From: Verrucomicrobiota bacterium
GTDB taxonomy: Bacteria; Verrucomicrobiota; Verrucomicrobiia; Opitutales; Opitutaceae
Assembly: GCA_016721945.1 (NCBI GenBank)
Contig: JADKHC010000005.1
Coordinates: forward strand, 124,001-188,000
Reading direction: 5' to 3'
Length of the DNA: 64,000 nt
Shown: piece by piece, positions 32,480 to 40,952 of the stretch
Layout of the letters: the number at the start of each line of letters is the position of its first letter
How positions within the stretch are numbered: position 1 is the stretch's first letter
The notes under the pieces: model-generated
The model's input: the letters and a program-made list of their open reading frames with translations, nothing else
What the model was told of the DNA's origin: nothing
The model's database searches: none
Made by a program: the position numbers and the translations under genes

Positions 32480-33187
32480 TTAAGGTTTGCCCGGTAGAGT
32501 AATCGCTGGAGCGCCACCCGTGGTGGTAGCGACAGGAGCCGGGAGTGTAATACGGAGCATCATCGCACGCTGGGCCCAGGTTCCCGTGGGTTCAATTGAT
32601 GTCACCTGATCAAGATACTTGAGCGCTTCATCGTTCCGGCCAGCTACCGAGGCGTTAGAAGCAAGCTGATACGCGGCCTCGGCCCGCACAGCCTTCATCT
32701 GCTTGGCATCGCTGGCAATCTGCTTGAGCAGCGTCTCTGCCTCGGCCGACTGGCCGGCTTGGAGTTTGGAAATAGCCTGGCCAAGGCGGGCACGACCGGC
32801 AAAAGGGCCGTCCTTAATCGCTGTCGCAGCCTGATAGTTCTGTGCCGCATCGGCATATTTGCCGGCAGCATAGGCTTCGTCCGCGAGGCGCAACCAAGCA
32901 ACACCTGCCAAAGAATGTCCGGCATTCGCAGTCGCGAAGGCTTTCAGTTTTTCGCTGTTAGAGGCAGCGGCGTATTCGTTGGCAACTTTCTCGTCCTGCC
33001 AGCCGCGGTAGACCGTATAGGCCCCTTGAGCGATGATCGCGAGCAGCACAACCAAGCAAAGTGTATAAACGCTCTTGGAGTTCTTTTCCCAAAAGGCATG
33101 CAGCCGGTGTTCGAACCCCGGAGTAACTGTCGGTTCGCCAGTGGTGACCGGTGTTGGATTCGGAGTGATGGGAGCGGGTGTGGACAT
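32480..33187 (-). CDS. YfgM-like TPR protein with one membrane helix
   Basis: 235 residues. A proline/threonine-rich cytoplasmic start (MSTPAPITPNPTPVTTGEPT), 'FEHRLHAFWEKNSKSVYTL' leading to the membrane helix 'CLVVLLAIIAQGAYTVYRGW', then Ala-rich TPR-like helices ('SLAGVAWLRLADEAYAAGKY', 'ADAAQNYQAATAIKDGPFAG', 'EAETLLKQIASDAKQMKAVR'). The arrangement is that of YfgM/tetratricopeptide_9-type proteins associated with the Sec machinery in enterobacteria; this assignment rests on layout only. Convergent with the tRNA gene. ATG 33187 is chosen over an upstream in-frame ATG 33232 because it gives a typical N-terminus. Confidence 0.7.
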   Translation of the reverse strand: MSTPAPITPNPTPVTTGEPTVTPGFEHRLHAFWEKNSKSVYTLCLVVLLAIIAQGAYTVYRGWQDEKVANEYAAASNSEKLKAFATANAGHSLAGVAWLRLADEAYAAGKYADAAQNYQAATAIKDGPFAGRARLGQAISKLQAGQSAEAETLLKQIASDAKQMKAVRAEAAYQLASNASVAGRNDEALKYLDQVTSIEPTGTWAQRAMMLRITLPAPVATTTGGAPAITLPGKP

Positions 33188-33287
33188 GGGCGTTGGCAGA
33201 ACGATGGGTTTCGATGAAGAAACCGTGAACAAAACAAATCGGCCCCAGCGTGTAAATGCAGGAAATCGGACTTCGCGCCGATCTGCC

Positions 33288-36200
33288 CTAGAACTTTAGC
33301 CGCGCACCGCCCTGCATCTGCCAGCGGGAGGGCGCAGTTTGCAGCGTCTGCGCCTTGGCTCCTGTGTAGCGATAAACATATTGGTTTGTCGTCGGATCGT
33401 AGCTGCCATTGGCCACGGCCAGCCCATAGGGAAAACTTGCCGCGTAGACCCGGCCCCAGTCCGTATTGATCAAGTTGGCCACATTGATGATGTCCAAGAA
33501 GAGTTCTCCTTTCACACGTCCGTGCAGCGGAATTTCCTGAGTGAATTTCAGATCGTAGCGGTGCTGATAATAACTGGTCTCGCTGTTGCGCGGAACGACA
33601 CGACCGGAAAAACGCTTGAGCGCGGGCGTGGCATCGGCGAAGGCAAAATACGCATCGGCCTGCTTTGGGTCAGCCCACCGCACATTAGGATCATCGCGGC
33701 CGGTGGGAACGTAGAAGAGATCGTTATCGTAGCTGGAGGAATCGCCGTTCACATCGGTGCCAAAGATAAAACTGTAAGGCCGACCGCTACGGCCTTCGTA
33801 ATGCAAGGCGACCTTGGTATCGAACCTTTTGACAAGGGCAAACTTGAGCGTGAAACTGGCGAGCACGCGATCACGGATGGTGTAGTTGGTGGTGCCAAGG
33901 CGGTCGTCGTTCGGGTCGAGGCTGGCCCGCGAGGAGAAATTTGTGTCCGCCGTGCTGGCGGTGACCGAGCTCACTTCATCCGCCGAGCTCCGCGTGTACG
34001 AAATCGAAAAACCCCAGTGTTTTCGGAGCGGACGCTTGAGGCTGATGGTCGCCTGCGCGGCCTCACCTTTAGTTGTATTCGTAAGTAAATACACATCGGT
34101 GAACGCTGTGTTTTGATATTGGCTGTTGCTAACGAGGCCGAAAGATTTTGTGCGCTCACCATAAATCGTCCGGCCATCCGGACCGGTGCCCGTGCGCCGC
34201 AAATTGAGATTCTTATAGGTCAACCCCTCGATCATCCACGTGCGGACGAGCTCCGCCGAAACAGTGATTCCCTGCCAAGGCAATTTCTGGTCCAACCCAA
34301 GATTGGCCCGGGCAATCGTCGGCAAATGAAATTTGTCGTCCAAAAGATCGACCCGCTGACGCGCAGTCGAAGGATTTCCTTGAGGTTGGTTATCCGGATC
34401 GGGTGAGAAACCACTGACTTTCGTGTTCACCGCAGAGGCAAATCCGTCATTCGAGTAAGCGTTCGACAACCAAACGCCAGGGGCACGCCCCTGAAAAACG
34501 CCAGCACCGCCGCGCAACCGCGTGCGATCCTCTTCGCCAAACTTGTAGGTAAAACTGCCGCGCGGACCGAGCACATACGCACCGTCAATTGTGCGATCAT
34601 TTCTCCGGCCAAAGGTTTCCTCCACGAGTGTATTTCGGTGCGGTTTCGAATCCGCCCACGGGTAGTCAAAACGCACGCCCATCATCAGAGTCAGCCGGCG
34701 TGTGGCCATCACCGTGTCCTGCAAAAAAACCGAACCCACCGAATACCCCCAAGCAACCGCTGGACTGTGTCCTGGAAGCATGTATTGATACGTATGGTTA
34801 GTAGGTTTTCCTGCTTCATAGGCCGCTATGCTGGCAAACGTATAACTGCCCCAAGCATTTTGCAGATACGTGTTTTGAAATTCGCTATCCTCGATCTCGG
34901 CACCAAAAAACACGCGATGCCGACCGAGCAACCAGGAGGCATTGAGGCCCGCCTGATTGTTCACCACATCAAGAGTGTTTACCTGACTGGATTCTTCGGC
35001 ACCGATAAAAACCGAACCAGTTTCTGTACCCTCAGAAGCCACCCCATTGATCCGAACTTGCGGAAAACGCGTGTTCGGCGTGCGCTCCGACTCATAATGA
35101 TGCGAGGCCACTTTGCATTCGGTTTGAAAACGGTTGGTCCACTGGCTGAAGAGCTGGGCCGTCCACGCCTCCAGATTTTGTTCACTTTCGTACCAATGCC
35201 CACTGAGCGAGACGCGCCCCGACGTTGTATAATCGGAAAAAGTCGGCTGATGGCCCTGCGTTAAACTATAACGCAGACTCAAGCGATGACGTTGGTTAAT
35301 ACGCCAGTCGATTTTCGCGAGGTACTTGTCGTCCTCCTTGTTTTGTTTACCGGGATTAACGAGCGCCCCTGGATTGTAGCCGTAGTTCGCCGAAACACTC
35401 TGTATCCGCGCCAACGCCGCGGCCGACGGTTCGAAGCCGGCACTCGGTGCAGGCTCGATCCGCTGCGAGTGTTCGTATCCAGAAAAGAAAAACAAATGAT
35501 CCCGCCAAAACGGTCCACCAAACGTGAACCCGAACGTTTCATCGGTGAACGGATCGCGTTCGCGCGTGACCGGATGTGCGGCGCGCCAGTTTTGATCTCG
35601 GTATTGGTAATAAACCGAACCACGAAAACGATTCGTGCCACTGCGCGTCACAGCATCAATCGTGGCACCGGTGAAACCACCTCGGTGCACATCATAGGGA
35701 GAGACCTCAACGTTGACGGCCTCGATTGTCTCCATCGCGAGCGGATTACCCTGCGACGGAAACCCATTGGGAGTTACGCCAAACTGATCGTTGATCCGCA
35801 CGCCATCGACCGAGAGGGAGTTGAAACGACTATTCTGACCGGCAGCGGCCAGTTCGCCCCGTTCTGGATCGATATAGATCACGCGAGGATCCCTGGCCGC
35901 GTATTCATTAAGTGAATTCTCCAAAGACGCCAGTCCCTCGATCTCATCGCGCGTCAAAGCCGTATGCGGCCCCGGCCCAGAGGCTTCGCGCGAAGCAACG
36001 ACCTCGACCTTATCCAGCTTGATGACCGCCGCGGATGCCGAAACAATAACTATTTCTAACAAGCGGGTTTCACCGAGACCCAATACAATATTCTCCATTC
36101 TCCGCGTCTCATATCCAGCGAGCTCGAAGGACAATGCATACGGGCCACCTACCGGCAAACCGGCCAGCGAGAACACCCCCTTTGCGTTGGTGTCTGTTTG

Positions 36201-36383
36201 AAACCGACTGCCCGTTGGTATAAATTTAACAACCACCCGCACCGCCCCAATGGGCGTCTTGCCCTTGTCGAACACCAAGCCGGCCAAAGCAGCCGAAGTC
36301 TCCTGCTGGCCGACTAGCCGCGCAGAAAAACAGCTCAAGATTACAACCATCGCCCCCATCCATAATACCCCCCGAATACGCAT
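33288..36383 (-). CDS. TonB-dependent receptor with carboxypeptidase-regulatory-like N-terminus
   Basis: 1031 residues. Signal peptide (MRIRGVLWMGAMVVILSCFS), an Ig-like CarboxypepD_reg domain ('AALAGLVFDKGKTPIGAVRV', 'GVFSLAGLPVGGPYALSFEL'), a TonB plug ('LTRDEIEGLASLENSLNEYA', 'RFNSLSVDGVRINDQFGVTP') and a 22-strand barrel ending in aromatic 'WQMQGGARLKF'. The layout matches the Oar-like/SusC-like group in which the regulatory-like domain precedes the plug. It imports a large substrate across the outer membrane using TonB energy. No binding-lipoprotein partner (SusD) lies beside it. No Shine-Dalgarno is seen before ATG 36383. Confidence 0.9.
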   Translation of the reverse strand: MRIRGVLWMGAMVVILSCFSARLVGQQETSAALAGLVFDKGKTPIGAVRVVVKFIPTGSRFQTDTNAKGVFSLAGLPVGGPYALSFELAGYETRRMENIVLGLGETRLLEIVIVSASAAVIKLDKVEVVASREASGPGPHTALTRDEIEGLASLENSLNEYAARDPRVIYIDPERGELAAAGQNSRFNSLSVDGVRINDQFGVTPNGFPSQGNPLAMETIEAVNVEVSPYDVHRGGFTGATIDAVTRSGTNRFRGSVYYQYRDQNWRAAHPVTRERDPFTDETFGFTFGGPFWRDHLFFFSGYEHSQRIEPAPSAGFEPSAAALARIQSVSANYGYNPGALVNPGKQNKEDDKYLAKIDWRINQRHRLSLRYSLTQGHQPTFSDYTTSGRVSLSGHWYESEQNLEAWTAQLFSQWTNRFQTECKVASHHYESERTPNTRFPQVRINGVASEGTETGSVFIGAEESSQVNTLDVVNNQAGLNASWLLGRHRVFFGAEIEDSEFQNTYLQNAWGSYTFASIAAYEAGKPTNHTYQYMLPGHSPAVAWGYSVGSVFLQDTVMATRRLTLMMGVRFDYPWADSKPHRNTLVEETFGRRNDRTIDGAYVLGPRGSFTYKFGEEDRTRLRGGAGVFQGRAPGVWLSNAYSNDGFASAVNTKVSGFSPDPDNQPQGNPSTARQRVDLLDDKFHLPTIARANLGLDQKLPWQGITVSAELVRTWMIEGLTYKNLNLRRTGTGPDGRTIYGERTKSFGLVSNSQYQNTAFTDVYLLTNTTKGEAAQATISLKRPLRKHWGFSISYTRSSADEVSSVTASTADTNFSSRASLDPNDDRLGTTNYTIRDRVLASFTLKFALVKRFDTKVALHYEGRSGRPYSFIFGTDVNGDSSSYDNDLFYVPTGRDDPNVRWADPKQADAYFAFADATPALKRFSGRVVPRNSETSYYQHRYDLKFTQEIPLHGRVKGELFLDIINVANLINTDWGRVYAASFPYGLAVANGSYDPTTNQYVYRYTGAKAQTLQTAPSRWQMQGGARLKF

Positions 36384-36589
36384 GTTTCGAAAAACGGGAA
36401 ACACCGTAATCTGTCGACACAATTTGTCGCTGGCGACCTGTAAGCCATAACCATTATTTTGGTCTAATTATTGCACAACAAAGCGATATGACTAAACCTG
36501 AGATTATCAACTGAGTCACAATACTGCTCTTACCACCGGGATACGCAGGAATGATCTCATACCAACAGCCCGAAGCTATCAGACTTTGA

Positions 36590-36662
36590 ACAGAAGATAA
36601 CAAAGAGAACGAAGGCCTGCTGGTTCTTCTTGGATCTCTTCGTTACCTTCGTTTTCTTCTGT
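36590..36662. repeat. Inverted repeat of AACGAAG-type phrases
   Basis: 25-base arms at 36590-36614 and 36638-36662 match at 21 positions. Each arm is made of near-repeats of ACAGAAGA/AACGAAG. The 23-base centre is unrelated. This is the only structure I see in the 36384-36995 gap; the open frames there have no protein-like features. Confidence 0.6.
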
Positions 36663-36995
36663 AAAACCCCGGAAAGTCAGACCAGCCACGATCAACTTCA
36701 GTATAAAAGCATAGGAGCATTGGTATCAGGCGGACCACTCAGTGCATTTTGCGAACGATGCGATGAAAGCGATCGGCGTGGATGCGCGCAGCAACGAGTC
36801 GAAAACTGGGTTGCCAGCGACGAGCCTTTACGCAAAGAATTTCAACCGCCGGGGCGTCGCACGCAGTCAAGTTTCCGGCCCGGGATCTTTCATCCGGTGG
36901 CGTCAGACTTGCCCTTCGGGGCAGTAATCCCGCTTGCGGGAGCGCCGATCCCATTTGTGCGCGCCCCGGCACCTGCCTCCGCTGCGGGCGAACGC

Positions 36996-37295
36996 TCACA
37001 CGACCAACCAGCGCTCGATTTCGGTGGAGAAGAAAATTACCCCGGCGAGCTTGAGCCGCAAACGTTGATTCCTATCCCAGGGAAACCCAGGTGCCGCCAG
37101 CAACTCCAGCCGGCCACGCAATTCGATCCGCTCCTGCCCGCGGACGCTCAGCGTCACGACACAGCCCAACGGCAACCCCCAGACCTGCGCAATCTCGTCA
37201 CGAATATCCGACGCCACCGCCGAGGCTTCTCCGCCAGACGTTTCGCCCAGGAAAAATTCCTCCTGCGAATCCATGATGGCTACACCTTGCTGCAT
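36996..37295 (-). CDS. Small protein of unknown function
   Basis: 99 residues (MQQGVAIMDSQEEFFLGETS...), with an alternative start at Met8. I do not recognise a family. It is acidic in its first third, with 'VASDIRDEIAQVWGLPLGCV' and a strand-rich end ('RLRLKLAGVIFFSTEIERWL'). Its start overlaps the end of the pRiA4b ORF-3-like gene by 16 bases, suggesting translational coupling, which is the main reason to believe it is real. Confidence 0.45.
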   Translation of the reverse strand: MQQGVAIMDSQEEFFLGETSGGEASAVASDIRDEIAQVWGLPLGCVVTLSVRGQERIELRGRLELLAAPGFPWDRNQRLRLKLAGVIFFSTEIERWLVV

Positions 37296-37888
37296 CCAAC
37301 CATCTCATTCGTCGACGCCAGATCAAAAGCCGCCGGATCGAATCCTTCGCCAACCCATTCGATCATCGACTCGTACTCCGGGTGTTTCGGTTTTTTTATA
37401 ATCTTTAGCAAATTGTCATAACCAGGAGGACCGCCACAATCCTCCGGCGGACACGCCCGTGCTCCATCGAGACACGCGGCGCGCGACAGTCGTTTTTCCA
37501 GCGGCTCGACCGCCGCGAGCGTGATTTCGTGCAGCCAGCTGTCGCCAAAGTCATACTCGTAACCGATCCGGTCGCCAGGCTTGGCGAGGAAGTTTTTCAA
37601 CAGCCGCTTCGTTTCATCCTGAGTGGGCGGCTGCCGTCCGAGAAAGGCCGCTGGAGAATCAGGATCTGGCCGACCAACATAACCCGTGATCTCCCCCTCC
37701 GGCGTGAAGAGATGAAACTGGTGCATATGCGAATTGGTCCAGCCCATGGCGGCCTGAAGCACTTGATCGAGCCGGTCCATACGAATATCGTGCGGCACCC
37801 GAACTAATCGCCAAGTTTCTTTCGACAGGTGAAGCAGCGTGACGCGCAAATCGTAAGCAAGAAAACCGGCGTTTTTAGTCCGAGCCAT
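37280..37888 (-). CDS. Plasmid pRiA4b ORF-3-like protein
   Basis: 202 residues. Family signatures: 'YDLRVTLLHLSKETWRLVRV' (the strand preceding P-x-x-x-x-L), 'LDQVLQAAMGWTNSHMHQFH' (the conserved A.GW...H.H.F) and 'GDRIGYEYDFGDSWLHEITL' (YDFGDSW..H), then Cys-containing 'ACLDGARACPPEDCGGPPGY' and 'HPEYESMIEWVGEGFDPAAF'. Function unproven; the family is common in mobile islands and near defence genes. A second, truncated copy of its first codons lies at 40306-40356. It overlaps the small downstream gene by 16 bases. Confidence 0.9.
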   Translation of the reverse strand: MARTKNAGFLAYDLRVTLLHLSKETWRLVRVPHDIRMDRLDQVLQAAMGWTNSHMHQFHLFTPEGEITGYVGRPDPDSPAAFLGRQPPTQDETKRLLKNFLAKPGDRIGYEYDFGDSWLHEITLAAVEPLEKRLSRAACLDGARACPPEDCGGPPGYDNLLKIIKKPKHPEYESMIEWVGEGFDPAAFDLASTNEMVGCSKV

Positions 37889-38020
37889 GCGCCCACCATG
37901 CCCCGTCACCCCAGTCGCTGACGAGCGGATTTTGTGCGCCTGCAAAATCGAAGTCCTGCATCACCCCACCGTCTCCGGCACCAGCTTCATCGTGTCGTTG
38001 CCGAAGAGGCCGGTGGCGCT
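37844..38020. repeat. Imperfect direct repeat, copy A
   Basis: This stretch aligns with 40313-40490 over about 170 bases (visually about 70-75% identity). Both copies run from the first codons of a pRiA4b ORF-3-like gene, across a 72-75-base spacer, into the last codons of the Mod gene. They flank the AbiE-like module. Confidence 0.75.
37961..38020 (-). pseudogene. Remnant of a Mod gene 3' end
   Basis: The minus strand encodes GLFGNDTMKLVPETVG and a stop, clearly related to the last residues of the Mod C-terminal domain (DIFGNDTMTLVPVTVG, gene ending at 40431). The upstream part is missing and replaced by the AbiEii gene. A fragment left by recombination. Confidence 0.75.
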
Positions 38021-38049
38021 GTGAGGCGAGAAGGAATCTCACTGCAGTT

Positions 38050-39192
38050 TCAAGAGTTGCTTTGGCGCGCCAAAGCATCCGCCTCATCAATGAGTGACCA
38101 CAGATAGAGTGCTTCTGGCGCAGTACGACGCAGAACGGGAGTCAAGGCAGCGTTGGGTCCGTCAGCCAAAGTGATAAGGCCAAGTACAGCTGGCGATGGA
38201 AGGCTCCGCACAATGTCTCGGGGGACACTATTGCTCAGACCATAGCGAATGAGCTTAGCCAGCAGAGCAGCGCGAGCGGCAGCCACGGGGGCATGACGGT
38301 CGAGAGTGAATGACTCCGTGAGCAAATGGGACGTCAGTCCACGGCTTCCTGTGCGCAGAATTTTTTGCGCTTCAGTATGCGGCGCAGCGACAGCACTGGG
38401 AATAAGGGAGAGCGTTCGTGCGGCCTCGATTGTATCGTCGAGGCATTGATCGATGCTGAACGGACCACGGCCATAGCGGATCTGTGCCTCGAAGGTAGCA
38501 CGGTAGGTGGCATCGATGCGGGCGAAGTCGGTGGCCTCTGCGAAAAGATGCCCCACATCGAAGAGCTGCTTCATGATTTTCTGAGCCGGGGGCTCGCTCG
38601 GCTGACCGTGACGCGTAACCGGATTGTAAAGCACGCCAATGGTGGTCGGGGCAAATGCCGCCAGTTTGTCGCCAAGAAGACAGTCGACGGTCGGCAGGAG
38701 AACATGGCTTTCGGATTCCAGCCGGATGAAGGGCGTTTCGACCCTCCGCCGCTCGGTGGCAGAATAGGCGTGCGTTGCGGCGATGACGTCGAGCTGCACG
38801 TGCGATTCGGCCTGCGCTTGCGCGCCGACCGTGGAGCGGAAAACGATTTTGAAGTGTTTCGTCGGCGGAGCGTCGCGGTCGCGGCCGGTCTGGTGTTCGT
38901 AGCGGATGAAGGGCGGCGTGCGGCCCACTTGTTCGAGGACCGCCGTCAACCGTTCCAGTGGCTCTGGGGTAACTATGTCCACGTCGATGGACAAGCGTCG
39001 CACTGGATTGAGCAAAAGCACAAGGCTGGTGCCTCCCTTGAAAACGAAATTAAGCCCGGCGTCAGAAAGCCGCCCCACCAACTCCAACGCCATGATGCAG
39101 CGCTCCAGCAACTGGAGGTTTTGGGGCTGCACCCGCATCGCCGCCGCCTGCTCACGTATCCAAGGAGGTCGGAAACAATCGGGGTGGATCAT
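38050..39192 (-). CDS. AbiEii/AbiGii-family nucleotidyltransferase toxin
   Basis: 380 residues. Family motifs in order: 'LNFVFKGGTSLVLLLNPVRR' (GGTSL), 'LSIDVDIVTPEPLERL' (metal-binding D-x-D), 'VDCLLGDKLAAFAPTTIG' (motif III with Lys) and 'KIMKQLFDVGHLFAEATDFA' (motif IV Asp). Known AbiEii is the toxin of a bacteriostatic abortive-infection toxin-antitoxin pair; it adds nucleotides (reported for relatives on tRNA). It is the last gene of a minus-strand module after the 248- and 87-residue proteins. The 87-residue gene ends 25 bases upstream. C-terminal 60 residues are helical and less conserved. Confidence 0.88.
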   Translation of the reverse strand: MIHPDCFRPPWIREQAAAMRVQPQNLQLLERCIMALELVGRLSDAGLNFVFKGGTSLVLLLNPVRRLSIDVDIVTPEPLERLTAVLEQVGRTPPFIRYEHQTGRDRDAPPTKHFKIVFRSTVGAQAQAESHVQLDVIAATHAYSATERRRVETPFIRLESESHVLLPTVDCLLGDKLAAFAPTTIGVLYNPVTRHGQPSEPPAQKIMKQLFDVGHLFAEATDFARIDATYRATFEAQIRYGRGPFSIDQCLDDTIEAARTLSLIPSAVAAPHTEAQKILRTGSRGLTSHLLTESFTLDRHAPVAAARAALLAKLIRYGLSNSVPRDIVRSLPSPAVLGLITLADGPNAALTPVLRRTAPEALYLWSLIDEADALARQSNS

Positions 39193-39217
39193 TTTTGGAT
39201 ATAAAAATCCGGTTTTG

Positions 39218-39481
39218 TCAGGAAACGTCGATTTCTGACAGAACCGGATTTACAAGGCTTAAGACCTTATCCTGGATTTCTTTGCGAAGTGAGTATCTGG
39301 TGATACTTGGCATATCCAAGCGCCCAGCCTGCTTTACGCCCGAAAAAACAGCGGTGAACTCGGACGAATCCATCAGGCCGAGAGATTCGTTCTCCACCAC
39401 CAGATCAACCAGCACCTTTTCCGGGGTGGCATAGTGGCCATCGAGGGGGGCTTGAGAGATGACTGAATCAATTTTTGTCAA
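39218..39481 (-). CDS. Stand-alone copy of the antitoxin C-terminal domain
   Basis: 87 residues. It aligns along its whole length with residues 169-248 of the preceding gene: 'SQAPLDGHYATPEKVLVDLV' against 'VQAPVDGHFARPEKILVDIA', 'LGLMDSSEFTAVFSGVKQAG' against 'LPLMDTDEFSSLFTTTVTTG', and 'LVNPVLSEIDVS' against 'LINQLTSGNGVS'. About 45% of residues are identical by eye. The start codon overlaps the stop of the 248-residue gene (four bases). So this is a tandem partial duplication kept as a separate, translationally coupled gene, lying between antitoxin and toxin. Confidence 0.75.
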   Translation of the reverse strand: MTKIDSVISQAPLDGHYATPEKVLVDLVVENESLGLMDSSEFTAVFSGVKQAGRLDMPSITRYSLRKEIQDKVLSLVNPVLSEIDVS

Positions 39482-40224
39482 GAAACACCATTTCCTGACG
39501 TTAATTGATTAATAAGCCGTAAGAATTTATCCATCAATTCTCTGCGATTTGCGTAGCGCAGCATTGCCGCGATTTCGATGCGCCCAGTGGTCACGGTCGT
39601 GGTGAACAAGGAGGAGAACTCGTCGGTGTCCATGAGAGGCAATACCTGAAGCTCCACGGCGATATCAACGAGGATTTTTTCAGGTCGCGCGAAGTGGCCA
39701 TCCACGGGTGCCTGGACGAGGCTTCCCGCGCGGACGACAAGGGTGGTCTCGCGGACCGAGAAGGATTTATCAGCCTCCTTTTTCGTAGGATCTCGGTGGG
39801 CGTCGTAGCCGTTCTCTTTCAGGAGCTCCCATACCGCGGAGACACCTTCCTTTTCTACGTAAACGAAGGTCACAAACTTGCCCAGCAGGTGATGCATCCA
39901 CGGGTTGATCTGCTGAGTGGACCACACGGTGAACGAGAGAAATGGAAACGCCTTCTCAATGAGTGCCACCACGGGAGCGACGTGCTCGCGGTCGAGGGTG
40001 AGTGGCTGCGCGAGACTGGAATACCAGCCGCGACCGGCATCGTAGACGACGCCATCGTTAGTGAAGGCGTGGAGGTAGGAATTGAGTGTAGTAGCAGACC
40101 AAGAGATACGCCGCTGCGTGAGCCAGGCTCTCAACTCCGCCATCGAAAAATAGGGCCGCGTCGCCGTGAGGGCCGGAATAGCTTTGTCGCGGAGCAGATT
40201 TTTAAGGGGCGCAGTTTTTTTCAC
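39478..40224 (-). CDS. AbiEi-like antitoxin (DUF6577-type)
   Basis: 248 residues. N-terminal winged-helix-like part: 'PYFSMAELRAWLTQRRISWS' and 'TTLNSYLHAFTNDGVVYDAG', in keeping with a DNA-binding antitoxin. Middle segment 'PFLSFTVWSTQQINPWMHHL' and 'FVTFVYVEKEGVSAVWELLK' is typical for the AbiE-associated family, and the C-terminal domain starts 'VDGHFARPEKILVDIAVELQ'. It is the first gene of the module, upstream of the short paralogue and the toxin. Identity as antitoxin rests on gene order and the winged-helix pattern. Confidence 0.75.
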   Translation of the reverse strand: MKKTAPLKNLLRDKAIPALTATRPYFSMAELRAWLTQRRISWSATTLNSYLHAFTNDGVVYDAGRGWYSSLAQPLTLDREHVAPVVALIEKAFPFLSFTVWSTQQINPWMHHLLGKFVTFVYVEKEGVSAVWELLKENGYDAHRDPTKKEADKSFSVRETTLVVRAGSLVQAPVDGHFARPEKILVDIAVELQVLPLMDTDEFSSLFTTTVTTGRIEIAAMLRYANRRELMDKFLRLINQLTSGNGVS

Positions 40225-40305
40225 GATAGACGCAGGATCAGCATGAGGCCACTAGGCCTGAATGGTCGAGCCTTCGCCGATTTTGATTTCCTCGAGGGTT
40301 AAGGC

Positions 40306-40356
40306 AGTAAAAGCGCAGATCGTAAGCAAGAAACAGGGGAGATTGTGCCCGGGCCA
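40306..40356 (-). pseudogene. Remnant of a pRiA4b ORF-3-like gene 5' end
   Basis: From ATG 40356 the minus strand reads MARAQSPLFLAYDLRF, against MARTKNAGFLAYDLRV in the intact gene at 37888. Similarity ends after about 17 codons, and the antitoxin gene begins shortly after on the same strand. It sits 74 bases downstream of the Mod stop, as the intact gene does relative to the Mod remnant. Confidence 0.75.
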
Positions 40357-40490
40357 TACGCAGACCATGCCCAACCGCCCCAGCCTATGACGAGCCGATT
40401 TTGCACCCGTAAGCAGCCGAAACCGTGCGCTCAACCCACCGTCACCGGCACGAGTGTCATCGTGTCGTTGCCGAAGATGTCGATGACTTT
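40313..40490. repeat. Imperfect direct repeat, copy B
   Basis: Partner of 37844-38020. Here the Mod end is complete and the pRiA4b ORF-3-like gene is truncated, the mirror image of copy A. Confidence 0.75.
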
Positions 40491-40925
40491 TACGGCGACG
40501 ATGTAGCGGCCGGGGCGTTCGTAGGTGTGCTTCGCGCTTTTTAGTTCAAGTTCGCGGTTCTGGCGGGTGCGGAAGCTCTGCCATTCGTTTTCGAAGATGT
40601 AGCCGCCGGTCCAGCGTTCCTCGAAATCGACGAACTCACCTGAAGACGTAACCACGCCGGGTAGTTCGCCGGTGGCACCGAAGGTTTTCGGGACTTTGAT
40701 GATTTCCTTGCGGCCTTCGTAATCGAAATCGACGGCCCAATAGTCGACCCAGTCGGTCCACTTTTTGGTGAGCACGTCGCGGGTGACGATGCCGTTTTTG
40801 TCTTTGTTGATTTTGATCAACTTGCCGGCTTCGCACACGACCTCGCTCTTGCCTTCTTTCAGGTCAGCGGTGATCGCCTCGGCGAGGCCCTGGCTGTAGT
40901 AGACCGAGAAGTCCACTATCTCCAT
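40431..40925 (-). pseudogene. C-terminal domain of the Mod methyltransferase, cut off by an in-frame TAG
   Basis: 164 residues from a possible restart ATG at 40925, in the same frame as Mod. Mod ends ...YIEATPR, then TAG (40955-40953), then DKKDKLSIAMEIVDFSVYYS continues the expected sequence. The fragment has the C-terminal domain of this Mod group: 'WTDWVDYWAVDFDYEGRKEI', 'WQSFRTRQNRELELKSAKHT' and the PKD-like end 'YERPGRYIVAVKVIDIFGND'. Alone it has no catalytic motif. A separate start at ATG 40925 would skip nine codons after the TAG. Most likely a nonsense mutation (for example TTG to TAG). Confidence 0.8.
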
Positions 40926-40952
40926 GGCGATGCTGAGCTTGTCCTTCTTGTC

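Noticed and set aside
36630..37421. 263-residue plus-strand frame over the pRiA4b region
   Set aside because: Overlaps two coupled minus-strand genes and a repeat; no domain or signal features.
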